The notes: generated by a model from the sequence alone, not told the origin. DNA of 64,000 bases from Neptunicella sp048268085 (GCF_048268085.1 NZ_JBLWWF010000018.1:1-64000); one strand, 5' to 3'; positions 35,067 to 44,748 are shown, counted from the stretch's first letter. Program-made: numbers and translations.

Positions 35067-35756
35067 TTATTGAATAGGAAAGTCATAATAAACTTTATCC
35101 CTCTGCCGAGTATCTGCAACATAGGTAAAATGCCACCATTCCATATCGTAAGGAATAAAGTCCTGAGCTTCCATTAAGCTTTTTAACCGGTATCTGTTGT
35201 GATGTTGAACGTCGGTAACTCGGGGATCATCGGTATTGGAAATAGGATCAAAAAAGTCAAAACTTCCTCCCATATCAATGGGCTGCCACTGTCCGTTCGC
35301 ATCTATGGCGGCGATGGTCATATCAATGGTATAACCACGACTATGACCCGATTTAGCCGCAATATAGCCGCCTAACAGCTGATCTTTGCCCAGTTCGGGA
35401 TAAAACTCCATTTTAGTACGAGTATCATCAGCATCATTCACCCAACGCACAAAATGATCCACAGCCCGCTGTGGACGGTAGCAATCAAAAATATACAAAT
35501 TAAGTCCCTGTTTTTGGGCTGATTGATATACTCGAAGCAATGCGTCGGCAGCGTCTTTCTTCAAGATACAGGCGGCTCGTTGATATCCGTCTACCGGTTC
35601 ACCCACAAAGTTATGCGCTGAGGCGTAACGCAAATCAAATACCGCCTGTGGAATCACATCCGCAACATCCACAAAATCAGCGGGGATCCCTTCTGACGCC
35701 ATCGCGCTGGTTGTTAGTGCAGATAAACTCAATAGGCTAATAAAAATTTGGCGCAT
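35067..35756 (-). CDS. D-Ala-D-Ala dipeptidase-like M15 peptidase
   Basis: Exported zinc peptidase of the VanX/DdpX type. The signal peptide ends near TTSAMA. Zinc ligands and catalytic residues are visible: SGHSRGYTIDM supplies His and Asp, and DMEWWHFTY supplies the catalytic Glu and third His. Upstream blocks FDLRYASAHNFVG and YIFDCYRPQRAVDHFVRW match the family. VanX-type enzymes cut D-Ala-D-Ala dipeptide, DdpX to use it as nutrient. A signal peptide argues for scavenging of wall fragments, not vancomycin resistance. It starts nine bases after the amidohydrolase stop with a GGGGG ribosome site. Confidence 0.88.
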   Translation of the reverse strand: MRQIFISLLSLSALTTSAMASEGIPADFVDVADVIPQAVFDLRYASAHNFVGEPVDGYQRAACILKKDAADALLRVYQSAQKQGLNLYIFDCYRPQRAVDHFVRWVNDADDTRTKMEFYPELGKDQLLGGYIAAKSGHSRGYTIDMTIAAIDANGQWQPIDMGGSFDFFDPISNTDDPRVTDVQHHNRYRLKSLMEAQDFIPYDMEWWHFTYVADTRQRDKVYYDFPIQ

Positions 35757-35765
35757 ATGTCCCCC

Positions 35766-37280
35766 TTATGGTGTGAGTAAGATGCCATGGCGTTTTTCAC
35801 CCGGCTGATTGTGTTGCCACGCTATATGACCATTTACCAGGACAAGCTCAAAACCAGTGGAAAGCTGGTGAGGCTCAGCATAATTGGCGTGAGCTCTAAC
35901 CTTGGCAGGATCAAATAAAATGATATCGGCTTGCATATCAGGTTTTAATCGCCCGCGATCCTTTATCGCCAATATATCAGCCGCTAAACCAGTGGCTTTA
36001 TACACCGCTTGTTCAATGGATAAAACCTGACGCTTAATAACATACTCTTCAATTAATTTGGCAAACGTTCCATAACCTCGAGGATGGTGCATGGTCGGAC
36101 TCCCATCCGAACCTAGCCCGATTAGGTTACTGGTCAATAACTCAGTTTGAAGTGCATCATCCATAATAAAATAGGCTGCGGAAGCTCCTTGTGGACCTAT
36201 ATCTTCAATTAAGACACGAGCAAAAGGCTTATCCAGTTTCTCTGCCACTTGTTGCAAGGTAAGGCCCGTATAAACCCCTGACCCCAGTAAGGTTTTTTCT
36301 GGTCCTCCCCGGGACATAACACGCTGATAAAGATAATCTTGCAGCTCTTGAGCACGTGCTGGCATGGCAAGGTGAAACAGTCCGTTGGTTTTTGCCCAAT
36401 CAGGAAACAAAATGGCAACGCCAGTATAACTGGCATTATAAGGATAAATATCCGCGCTGATCGGCACCCGTTCTTTGCGCAATTGGCTGAGCAAAGCGAG
36501 AATATCTTTGCCCCGTTCTTTGCCTTTACCATAGACTGACTTGATGTGAGAAATATGCACTTTGCTGTAGCGACCTTGACGAGCCAACTCATGAATAGAG
36601 TCAAAGAGTTTGTCGTCATCTTCGTTACGCATATGACTCATAATCAAGCGTTTTTTCTGACCGACAATTTTAGCCAGCGCAATCAACTCTTGCTCAGACG
36701 CATGAATAGCCGGCACATATTCCAACCCCGTGGAGAATCCAAAACGCCGCTCAAGTGCCTTAGACAACACGGATTGCATGGTACTAATCTGTTTTTCCGA
36801 CACAGTAGCGACATTGCCCACACCGACATAACGACGTAAGGAGCCGTGACCGATTAACAGGGCAATGTTGACGCCTACTCCCCGACTATCCCACTGTTGT
36901 TGCCATTGATCGATACCAGCAATCGCAGGACTAAAACCATCCTGTCCCAATATAATGCTAGTCACCCCCATGGCTAAGAAATTACTAAATTCACCATCTT
37001 TAATCGGGTTCCCATGAGCATGTAAGTCAATAAATCCGGGAGCGAGAATTTTACCTTGGGCATTAATATCGTGTTGAGCGGTAAAATGTTGCGTTTGGGC
37101 ATCGCCAATAAAGACAATTTTACCCTCTTTGACGGCTAGATCAGCCAAATAAGCGGGTCGACCACTACCATCAACAATGTTGGCGTGGCGAAATAAAAAA
37201 TCGATTTGCTGGGCAGTCACAATCGAGCAATAGCAACTCAATATAACTCCCCACAAACATGCGAATAAGTTAACTCGCAT
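35766..37280 (-). CDS. N-acyl-D-amino-acid deacylase family amidohydrolase
   Basis: Exported amidohydrolase of the D-aminoacylase type, about 504 residues. The signal sequence is RVNLFACLWGVILSCYCSIVTA. The metal-dependent hydrolase fold shows GFIDLHAHGN (HxH) near residue 87, GFSTGLEYVPA, ISHIKSVYGKGKERG, SADIYPYNASYTG and GLGSDGSPTMHHPRG. Relatives release D-amino acids from N-acyl forms. The neighbouring VanX-like dipeptidase suggests joint processing of D-amino-acid wall fragments. ATG 37280 is preferred. An eight-codon ORF with AAGGA begins at 37296 and overlaps this start, so coupling is possible; a longer frame from TTG 37316 lacks a leading signal peptide. Confidence 0.85.
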   Translation of the reverse strand: MRVNLFACLWGVILSCYCSIVTAQQIDFLFRHANIVDGSGRPAYLADLAVKEGKIVFIGDAQTQHFTAQHDINAQGKILAPGFIDLHAHGNPIKDGEFSNFLAMGVTSIILGQDGFSPAIAGIDQWQQQWDSRGVGVNIALLIGHGSLRRYVGVGNVATVSEKQISTMQSVLSKALERRFGFSTGLEYVPAIHASEQELIALAKIVGQKKRLIMSHMRNEDDDKLFDSIHELARQGRYSKVHISHIKSVYGKGKERGKDILALLSQLRKERVPISADIYPYNASYTGVAILFPDWAKTNGLFHLAMPARAQELQDYLYQRVMSRGGPEKTLLGSGVYTGLTLQQVAEKLDKPFARVLIEDIGPQGASAAYFIMDDALQTELLTSNLIGLGSDGSPTMHHPRGYGTFAKLIEEYVIKRQVLSIEQAVYKATGLAADILAIKDRGRLKPDMQADIILFDPAKVRAHANYAEPHQLSTGFELVLVNGHIAWQHNQPGEKRHGILLTP

Positions 37281-37305
37281 CGAATTTATAATGCATATGT
37301 ATTCC

Positions 37306-38130
37306 TTACAAACCAATCATCGATTTAACTTTATCCCTATTACTACGACTGACCTTCAATTCTGTATCGCAACTTAGAATAAGATGGTATTCACCACTAA
37401 TATGACTGACCATTTTTGCCACATATTTAATATTAACGATGGCAGAGCGATGAACGCGCACAAATAAACGGGGATCGAGTGCCTCTTCCAACTCTTTCAT
37501 GGTGCTGCGCATAATGTGTGTTCCGTCTACCGTATGCACACACATATAATCACCCGCGGCATCAATCCATTTAATATTAGCCATGCTAATACGCGTCACT
37601 TCTGAGCCGTCTTTTACCGCTAACACGTCAGGATACTGACTCATATTAATAGGTTTACCTTCAGCCAGATTGCGCAAAATATCTTCGCAATCATCGCCGG
37701 TAAAATCTGCAACCAAACTGGCAAGCGTGTATTTTTGCTGGCTTTGGGACTGTAACTGAAAATAGTCTGTGACTTTATCTACCGCCATTTGTAAACGCTG
37801 ATCATCGACAGGTTTTAATACATAATCCAAAGCATGTACTTCAAAGGCCTTAATGGCGTAAGAATCAAAAGCGGTAACAAAAATAATCAATGGTAACGGA
37901 TGCTGACGTTCGGTGAGATAATTAATCACCTGGAAGCCATTCATCCCCGGCATCTGAATATCAAGAAAAACCAAATCCGGCTTTAGTTCGATTATTTTAA
38001 CCGCGGCTTCACTGCCGTTATGACATTCACCCAGCAATTCTATCTGTGGAAAGTTAGCTAAACGTACCGACAGGCCTCTGCGAGCTAAAGGTTCATCATC
38101 GACAATTAGCGTTTTAATCTTCCTGTCCAT
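37306..38130 (-). CDS. LytTR-family response regulator
   Basis: Cytoplasmic DNA-binding response regulator of 274 residues. The receiver domain covers about residues 4-120: the acidic pair in VDDEP, phospho-acceptor Asp in DLVFLDIQMPGMNG, a Thr in FVTAFD and Lys in YVLKPVD. The C-terminal LytTR domain covers about 175-272 (DAAGDYMCVHTVDG, FVRVHRSAIVNIKYV). It overlaps the kinase gene by 17 bases, so the two are a pair. The start is ATG 38130, with a TTG just before it in frame. Confidence 0.93.
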   Translation of the reverse strand: MDRKIKTLIVDDEPLARRGLSVRLANFPQIELLGECHNGSEAAVKIIELKPDLVFLDIQMPGMNGFQVINYLTERQHPLPLIIFVTAFDSYAIKAFEVHALDYVLKPVDDQRLQMAVDKVTDYFQLQSQSQQKYTLASLVADFTGDDCEDILRNLAEGKPINMSQYPDVLAVKDGSEVTRISMANIKWIDAAGDYMCVHTVDGTHIMRSTMKELEEALDPRLFVRVHRSAIVNIKYVAKMVSHISGEYHLILSCDTELKVSRSNRDKVKSMIGL

Positions 38131-39199
38131 CAATACTTTCCTGATAAGGGATACGGATACTCACCTTCACGCCGGTGGGCTGATTATTGGCGATATCAAA
38201 TGAATAATTACTGCCATACAGTGCGCTTAAACGTTCTTTAATATTTGGTAAGCCTACACCTTTACTACGATACAATTGTGTATTATCAAAATCCACTCCA
38301 CAACCGTCATCCGCCACTTCGATTAATACATCTCGACCAAATGCTTTTGCACTGATACTAATCACACCACCGCGCTCTGAGGTCGCTATGGCATATTTAA
38401 TCGAATTCTCAATCAACGGCTGTAACAGCATACTCGGCACGAGTACATTTTCAACTTCATCGGCGATTAACCAATGTACCGTAAGTCGATCATCAAAACG
38501 CACCTTTTCAATTTCCAAATACAATTTTTCAACTTGTATTTCTTGTTTTAAGGTCACTTTTTTAATTGGATCATTATCCAGTGAGTAACGCAAAAAGTCA
38601 CTCAGCCGACTGACCATCTGATTAGCGGTTTTATTTTCCTTAACCAATATCAAGGTTGAAATTGCATTAAGGGTATTGAATAAGAAATGCGGGTTAAGTT
38701 GATAACGCAACATTTTTAAGTGAGCCTGATGAGCCATACTTGAGGCTTGCAACACATTGCGCTTTTCGGTTTGCAGCATTTGGTAATACTTGATCCCAAA
38801 ATACAAACCACTCCAACTGAAAATAATATAAAAAGAGGCCAAACTATTAGTAAAATAATAAATCCAGTCGTCCGGCTCGTAACCAAACTTATATATTTCC
38901 CAATAGTGAATGTTTTTAATTACTGTCCAGACTAAAGCGATTAAATAAGAACTAATAAGCGTTGTAACCACAAGGACTAGAGGCTGTAAATCCCATATCC
39001 GACGGTATAAATAACGCAATGGAAGCGTTAACAACCATCCGGCCAAACCGTTTAAAATAATGACCAGGATAAATACCGAACGCATGTCATGCAAAAATGA
39101 GCCAAGGTAATAAACCAATACGAATCCAGCCCAGCCACCACTGTGCAAGATCCAAAAGAAACGCTCTTTATCTTCAAACCATTTGTCTATTTGGCTCAC
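38114..39199 (-). CDS. LytS/YehU-type sensor histidine kinase
   Basis: Inner-membrane kinase of 361 residues. About four hydrophobic helices occupy residues 13-140. The His_kinase domain has the phospho-acceptor His in LNPHFLFNTLNAISTL near residue 171. The ATPase domain has LLQPLIENSIKYAI and VADDGCGVDF, KGVGLPNIKERL. There is no extracellular sensor domain of note, so the signal may be sensed in the membrane. The partner LytTR regulator lies directly downstream and D-amino-acid enzymes follow, which are candidate targets of the pair. Confidence 0.93.
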   Translation of the reverse strand: MSQIDKWFEDKERFFWILHSGGWAGFVLVYYLGSFLHDMRSVFILVIILNGLAGWLLTLPLRYLYRRIWDLQPLVLVVTTLISSYLIALVWTVIKNIHYWEIYKFGYEPDDWIYYFTNSLASFYIIFSWSGLYFGIKYYQMLQTEKRNVLQASSMAHQAHLKMLRYQLNPHFLFNTLNAISTLILVKENKTANQMVSRLSDFLRYSLDNDPIKKVTLKQEIQVEKLYLEIEKVRFDDRLTVHWLIADEVENVLVPSMLLQPLIENSIKYAIATSERGGVISISAKAFGRDVLIEVADDGCGVDFDNTQLYRSKGVGLPNIKERLSALYGSNYSFDIANNQPTGVKVSIRIPYQESIDGQED

Positions 39200-39578
39200 A
39201 CTCGACCCTAATTAATTACCATTGGTATATTATAAAGCGCCTCGGTTTAGCAAGGCACGGCTATTCAACTTAGGCAGCGGTATCTTGGTCGCAAGATAAA
39301 GTGATTAAGAACCCAGGGGCTGTTGAACTTTAGTGTATGAATTTTGTTCAAGTCCAACGCCTTCTGATCGCGACGCCGGGTTACAGACCTGGTGGATCTA
39401 AGTCAAAATCCGGCAACAAAGAGCAGACGGTGTTGGGTTGAACCCTCCGGGTAGTGTTTGTAGCCCATTTCTACAGCGTTATCGCTCGTTTATGCAGAAT
39501 AACTACACCACACTCATTCTGCCTTGTATAAATACGCTACAAACTGCGGCAAAAACACACACCCAAAATCAACAGCTC
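39200..39578. mobile_element. candidate MITE-like element in a gene-free gap
   Basis: The gap between the kinase gene and the Mpo1-like gene holds no ORF of note. Imperfect terminal inverted repeats bound about 39317-39582: GGGGCTGTTGAACTTT at the left, and TCAACAGCTCC at the right, which reads GGAGCTGTTGATTTT in reverse. The inside contains further short inverted segments. Size, ends and lack of coding capacity fit a non-autonomous miniature element. No target-site duplication is obvious to me. Confidence 0.5.
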
Positions 39579-40040
39579 CTAATAAGAGATATTCATTTTT
39601 TTAAGTAGTGGCGCCACAACCCATACTGGTCCCACTAGTAAAAATTGCAGATCCTTGAAAAAGGATGGCTTTTTACCTTCAATTTTGTGGCCGATAAATT
39701 GAAAAATCCACATCACTACAAACAACGCCAGACTAAATTGCCAAATAGAGATCCCTTGACGTTCGAGTATTTTAATCCCGAAAAAAACCAGAATAGACAT
39801 TACTGTCATTGCTGCTCCCACCGGACCTGACAATTTAAAGTAATAAAACAATACGGGAATGATGGCCACATGGGCAAAGGTAACATCAAATTTGACCATG
39901 ATCTCAGGCACCGGAATAGCATAAAGCAAACCAAATGTGACAAAGTAAATTGCTGGAACAGCAATATTGTGGATCATTTTATTGGTGGGATTCTGATGAC
40001 TCTCTGAATACTCACCCATTAACCTATCTATATTACGCAT
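39579..40040 (-). CDS. Mpo1-like (DUF962) membrane protein
   Basis: A 153-residue membrane protein of the YGL010w/Mpo1 family. The N-terminal motif SESHQNPTNKMIHNIAVPA carries the conserved His/Asn residues. Four hydrophobic helices follow at about residues 28-45, 55-72, 73-92 and 100-120. Yeast Mpo1 is an iron-dependent dioxygenase acting on 2-hydroxy fatty acids; whether the bacterial protein does this is unknown. GGGAGA lies ahead of ATG 40040. Confidence 0.85.
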   Translation of the reverse strand: MRNIDRLMGEYSESHQNPTNKMIHNIAVPAIYFVTFGLLYAIPVPEIMVKFDVTFAHVAIIPVLFYYFKLSGPVGAAMTVMSILVFFGIKILERQGISIWQFSLALFVVMWIFQFIGHKIEGKKPSFFKDLQFLLVGPVWVVAPLLKKMNISY

Positions 40041-40120
40041 TTTATTCTCCCGATTGGTCTATCGACCTATTGTTGTTTTATAACGGCATATCAACTTTGC
40101 AGACTTCGGTTAAGGTTGAA

Positions 40121-40804
40121 TTATAGTGCAATAATTAACTCGCTAAGCACCTCAGATACCTTATCTGCTGTTTGTTCAAACTTAATCCCATAAAAATAAT
40201 TCAATCCATCAGTACGGCTGTTCATAATAGTTGCCTTAATCGTATAGGGTTCCTTTTTAGTACTTTCGATATGGATAAATACATCTTTATTTTCTAGCTT
40301 TTGCTCATTACTGGCCTGTTTTTTTATCGCTAATCGACAGCCCGTATGAGAAATATCCACGATAATCCCTTCACGCAAATAGTGGTCATTATTTTCATCG
40401 AACAATTTAGCCGGAATACTGGTATTAGCCCGCTTGGTCGAGCGTAAACCATGTAATTGAATCGCCTGTGGAAACGAAATAAATATCATATGCACCGGCT
40501 TGGTCAGAACAAAAATGACCTTACTTTGAAAAGCAACAATCTCACCGGTATCTTCTTCCAAGATATAGCGAACGACCAGCTCCGAATCAGCAAAAATGAC
40601 ATCCCGCAAGTTGCCCCACTTGGTTTCATCGGGAAACTTAATCATTAGCGCTCTGCCCCCATCCCGTCCAATAAACTCGGAACGGATCCGTTTGGTGGTG
40701 GTCGCGGTTTTTATTTGTAAATCAACCGACATTCCCGGATGCATTGCATGTAATTTTTTAACATCTTCAATGGTTAAACGCTGTGTTTGTTTCAGGATTG
40801 CCAT
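40121..40804 (-). CDS. PilZ-domain protein, likely c-di-GMP receptor
   Basis: A 227-residue cytoplasmic protein. The N-terminal half (about 20-110) resembles the YcgR-type N-terminal beta domain (VDLQIKTATTTKRIRSEFIGRD). The PilZ domain covers about 115-225. Its binding residues are visible: the Arg-x3-Arg in LRSTKRANTS and DISHTGCRL for the D/NxSxxG motif. Such proteins read cyclic di-GMP and act on flagella or other surface functions. No flagellar genes are near. Confidence 0.85.
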   Translation of the reverse strand: MAILKQTQRLTIEDVKKLHAMHPGMSVDLQIKTATTTKRIRSEFIGRDGGRALMIKFPDETKWGNLRDVIFADSELVVRYILEEDTGEIVAFQSKVIFVLTKPVHMIFISFPQAIQLHGLRSTKRANTSIPAKLFDENNDHYLREGIIVDISHTGCRLAIKKQASNEQKLENKDVFIHIESTKKEPYTIKATIMNSRTDGLNYFYGIKFEQTADKVSEVLSELIIAL

Positions 40805-40998
40805 TTGATACTGTTGCCACCTAGATTTTGTTTAAATTGCACAATGTTGTTAATTAGTAACGAATTTTGTTACAGATTAAAGCCCAAATCAAAGCAAAAA
40901 TTACCTCATTCGATAATTTATAAGCATAAACCCACGATAGGATTAATGTATTATAAACTATCTGATAAATCAGCGTTTTTTGTAGGAAATAAAGCGAT

Positions 40999-42795
40999 AT
41001 GACACAAAAATCTGCCCCTATTCACTATGTTATCGATCATGAATCGATGCATGAGCATATTTTCAGTCTCAAACTCATTATTGAATCCCCTAATCCACAA
41101 GGACAATTACTCACCTTACCAGCCTGGATCCCGGGCAGTTACATGATAAGGGACTTCGCCAAGCACATCGTGTCACTGCGTGCAGAAGATCAGCATGGGC
41201 ATTCCGTAAGCGTCCATAAAACAGACAAACAAAGTTGGCAATTCAGTCCTTGTGACGGGCCTGTCACCATTTACTATCGGGTTTATGCATTCGACTATTC
41301 TGTGCGTGGCAGTTATTTGGATCAAGAATTGGCATTTTTTAACGGTACTAGTGTGTTTTTGGCGGTCGATGGTCAAACTGACCAACCGGTCACGCTACAA
41401 ATCAAAGGTTCCAATCAAAGTGCATGCGAGCATTGGCGTGTCGCCACTTCATTGCATGCATCCAGTAATACTGGCCTTTATGAATATGGCGAATATCAGG
41501 CTGACAACTATCAGGAACTTATCGATCATCCCGTGCTAATTGCTGATTTTGATTTGATTAGTTTCAACGTCAATAGTGTCGATTTTGATATGGTGTTTGT
41601 TGGAGCTCAAGCTCTCGACAAACAGCGAATTGAACAAGATCTAAGCCGGATATGCGCGCATCATTTAGATTTGTTTGGCAATGATTTACCTATTCATCGT
41701 TATGTCTTCATGACCCTGGTGTGTGATGCCGGTTTTGGTGGCTTAGAACATCGAGCCTCAACTGCTTTAATCTGTGGTCGCAATGATTTACCCGCTTTCG
41801 CAAGCAGTAGCGAAATAACCGATGGTTATCGGACCTTTTTAAGTCTGTGTAGTCATGAATTTTTTCATACCTGGCTGGTTAAACGAATTCGACCTGCGGA
41901 ACATATCGATCCCCAGTTATGCGCTGAAGCCTATACCCGACAACTTTGGATCTATGAGGGCTTTACCTCGTTTTACGATGATATGACCTTACCTCGCAGT
42001 CAGGTTATTGACCAAACCAGTTATCTGGAGTTGCTGGGACAACTGCTCACTCGAATTCATCGCAATTCGGGACGTCAACTACAAACGGTGACCGAATCAA
42101 GTTTCGATGCATGGACCCGCTTTTATCAGCAGGATGAAAATGCTAATAACGCCATTGTAAGTTATTACGCCAAAGGCGCATTGATTGCCATTTGTCTGGA
42201 TTTGTTGATCCGCCAACAAACCCAACAGCGACAAAGCTTAAATCACGTTATACAACGTTTATGGCGTCAATATGGTTTAACCGGAATAGGTACCAAAGAA
42301 GATGTAATTGAGAAGATCACTGCTGAAATGGGTATTGATTGCCAACATTTCCTGCAACAGGCACTCTACAGCACCGAAGAACTGCCGATTGAGTCCCTAC
42401 TTGCTAACCAAGGTTTAAAGGTCTGCTATCAGCCGCGCAATAATATGCAGGATAAAGGCGGTAAAAAACACACTAGCGCAATAAAATATCAGTTTGGTGC
42501 TAACTATTGCATTGATGGGAATAACCTAAAGATCACCAGCGTGAATCATCACAGTCCAGCCAGCCAGGCAGGTTTAGCTAAGGGAGACATATTGATTGCA
42601 CTGAATGGTTGGCAAATTACGACTGACAATCTGCAATCCCTGCTCGATCAGCAAACTGGCACACAAGCAGAATTACTGGTGTTTCGCCGAGGAAAGTTAC
42701 TGCAGCTTAGCTTACCTATTGCAGACGCACAGCGGGATAGTATCTACCTAGAGATTATCGACCAATCACTGTTCGATAAATGGACCAGTATATAA
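40999..42795 (+). CDS. M61 family metallopeptidase with PDZ domain
   Basis: A 598-residue peptidase of the glycyl-aminopeptidase family. The N-terminal M61 beta domain is followed by the catalytic domain with HEFFHTWLVKRIRP near residue 285 and the distal Glu in IYEGFTSFYDD near residue 320. A C-terminal PDZ domain covers about 500-575 (ITSVNHHSPASQAGLAKGDILIALNG). No signal peptide is evident, so it is likely cytoplasmic. The start is supported by TAGGA upstream. It ends before a shared bidirectional terminator with feoB. Confidence 0.92.
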   Translation: MTQKSAPIHYVIDHESMHEHIFSLKLIIESPNPQGQLLTLPAWIPGSYMIRDFAKHIVSLRAEDQHGHSVSVHKTDKQSWQFSPCDGPVTIYYRVYAFDYSVRGSYLDQELAFFNGTSVFLAVDGQTDQPVTLQIKGSNQSACEHWRVATSLHASSNTGLYEYGEYQADNYQELIDHPVLIADFDLISFNVNSVDFDMVFVGAQALDKQRIEQDLSRICAHHLDLFGNDLPIHRYVFMTLVCDAGFGGLEHRASTALICGRNDLPAFASSSEITDGYRTFLSLCSHEFFHTWLVKRIRPAEHIDPQLCAEAYTRQLWIYEGFTSFYDDMTLPRSQVIDQTSYLELLGQLLTRIHRNSGRQLQTVTESSFDAWTRFYQQDENANNAIVSYYAKGALIAICLDLLIRQQTQQRQSLNHVIQRLWRQYGLTGIGTKEDVIEKITAEMGIDCQHFLQQALYSTEELPIESLLANQGLKVCYQPRNNMQDKGGKKHTSAIKYQFGANYCIDGNNLKITSVNHHSPASQAGLAKGDILIALNGWQITTDNLQSLLDQQTGTQAELLVFRRGKLLQLSLPIADAQRDSIYLEIIDQSLFDKWTSI

Positions 42796-42831
42796 CCCCC
42801 ATCAGCATAAATAACTGACGACTCAACAATA

Positions 42832-42857
42832 AATAAGCCGCTAAAAAGCGGCTTATT
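42832..42857. terminator. bidirectional terminator between M61 peptidase and feoB
   Basis: A stem of 11 base pairs, AATAAGCCGCT / AGCGGCTTATT, with a loop AAAA, lies between two converging genes. A and T bases flank both sides, so it could stop transcription from either gene. Confidence 0.8.
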
Positions 42858-42877
42858 GCTGTATAGATTTTGCGTTG

Positions 42878-44692
42878 TTAACCAATCAAATTAGCCGCAA
42901 TCAACGCGATACAGTAGGCGAGCAATCCGTACGCAACAAAGAGTCCCCAGGCAATCCGACTCTTACCGGTTTCGGCCTTTAACACGGCCACAGTGGCAAC
43001 ACATTGCAATGCCACCACATAAAACAGTAACAAGCCAATTCCTGCGCCAAGGGTTAAACCATCGGCTTGTATATTTGCCGCCAGACCACCAATATTTTCA
43101 TCAGCCCCATCAATACCAAACATGGTACCTAATGCGCCGACAAAAACTTCACGAGCCAGAAATGACATTAAAATCGCCACGCCATAGCGCCAGTCAAGCC
43201 CCAAAGGTTCAAATACGGGTTCAATCACATGACCTATCTGTCCTAGCCACGAGTCTTGCAAACCACCATGTTGTGGAAAATACCCCAACACCCAAATGCC
43301 TAATGAGACAAAGAAAATTACCGGCGCGGCTCGACGTATAAATTGCTTACCACTGTTGAGTACCCGATGAAACAATGGTTTCCAGTGCGGTAAACGATAG
43401 GTGGGTAACTCTAAAATAAATGGCATATCGGAATCATCGTCATGTGGCATTGCATATTTGAGCACTAAACTAACGATCAACGCCATCACAATACCAAATA
43501 GATATAACCCAAAAAACGCGACGCCTTGTAAATTAAATAGCCCCAAAACATAACTGTCTTCCGGGATCAATACGGCCACTAATAACGCATATACCGGCAA
43601 TCGGGCCGAGCAGGACATCAGTGGTATGGTCATCATGGTAATCAGACGTTTTCGTGGTGATTCAATGGTTCTGGCCGCCATAATGGCCGGAATGGCACAA
43701 GCATGACCAGATAAATACGGAATAAAACTGCGTCCCGATAAACCAAAATAACTTAAGGGTTTATGACAAATCAGTGCCGCACGAGCCAAATACCCACTGT
43801 CTTCTAACAAACCGATAATCAATGTCAGTACCATAATTTGCGGCACAAACACCAAAAATGAGCCCACTCCACCAAAAATTGCATCGGATAGGAAATCAGT
43901 GACCATCCCCTCACCTGTGAAACTAGTCACCCACAATGCCAACTCAGCGACAACGTACTCCACTCCATCCATTAACGGTGTTGCCCACGTAAAAATACTC
44001 TGGAACAAGAAAAACATGATGGCTAAAAATGCCACGCCACCTAATACATTATTTAATAAAAAATTATCGATACGATTTTGTTTTTTCAATACCATATCAA
44101 CATTAATGCCATGCTCGCTGCTGATTTCACGGGCTCTGGCGAGTAACTTGTCTTTGTTAACTCCGTCGTTTTGCACCAAATATTGCTCTGGTTCTGCCGC
44201 AATTTTGGGTAGCGCTTTTTGGAACTCAGCCAAGCCCGTTAGCGATTTGGCTGATAGGGCAAAAACCGGACTACCCAATTCTTGCGACAAACGCTGGGTA
44301 TCAATATTCAAACCAAACCGATGTACTTCATCAATCATATTGAGAACAAACACCACCGATTTATTGTGCTGCTTTGCCAGTAACTGCACTTGCAGGGCAA
44401 ACACCAAACTGCGTTCCAGACGAGTCGCATCAAGCACACAAACAACGACCGCAGTTTGATCATCATGCACCGCTTCATTCAATTTACTGATAGCGATTTC
44501 TTCGTCTTTAGATAACGTGTGCAACGAGTAGGTACCAGGAAAGTCAACAACCTGAAATTGATCGAACTGGCCGGTTTTTAACTCAACGGTGACACCGGGG
44601 AAATTGGCTACTTTCTGACGTAATCCGGTAAGCTGATTAAATAACAGACTTTTACCACAGTTGGGCTTGCCAACTAAAATTATTCGCTTCAT
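42878..44692 (-). CDS. feoB: ferrous iron transporter FeoB, short form
   Basis: Inner-membrane Fe2+ permease with an N-terminal G domain. G1 is GKPNCGKS at residues 7-14, G3 DFPGTYSLHTLSKDE, G4 NMID. The membrane part has SGHACAIPAIMAARTI and MSCSARLPVYALL, the two conserved gate segments. It is 604 residues, well below the roughly 770 of E. coli FeoB, but both gate repeats seem present. The saving appears to come from the region between G domain and core and from cytoplasmic loops. feoA lies 56 bases upstream with a Fur-like box ahead of it; no feoC is seen. Confidence 0.93.
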   Translation of the reverse strand: MKRIILVGKPNCGKSLLFNQLTGLRQKVANFPGVTVELKTGQFDQFQVVDFPGTYSLHTLSKDEEIAISKLNEAVHDDQTAVVVCVLDATRLERSLVFALQVQLLAKQHNKSVVFVLNMIDEVHRFGLNIDTQRLSQELGSPVFALSAKSLTGLAEFQKALPKIAAEPEQYLVQNDGVNKDKLLARAREISSEHGINVDMVLKKQNRIDNFLLNNVLGGVAFLAIMFFLFQSIFTWATPLMDGVEYVVAELALWVTSFTGEGMVTDFLSDAIFGGVGSFLVFVPQIMVLTLIIGLLEDSGYLARAALICHKPLSYFGLSGRSFIPYLSGHACAIPAIMAARTIESPRKRLITMMTIPLMSCSARLPVYALLVAVLIPEDSYVLGLFNLQGVAFFGLYLFGIVMALIVSLVLKYAMPHDDDSDMPFILELPTYRLPHWKPLFHRVLNSGKQFIRRAAPVIFFVSLGIWVLGYFPQHGGLQDSWLGQIGHVIEPVFEPLGLDWRYGVAILMSFLAREVFVGALGTMFGIDGADENIGGLAANIQADGLTLGAGIGLLLFYVVALQCVATVAVLKAETGKSRIAWGLFVAYGLLAYCIALIAANLIG

Positions 44693-44748
44693 TCAACTAC
44701 CTAAGATTTAGAACAACAGGGCGGGCAACTAGCGATATGCAAAGAGGA

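Noticed and set aside
43899..44459. 186-residue ORF on the plus strand
   Set aside because: Antisense to feoB, low-complexity translation, no ribosome site.
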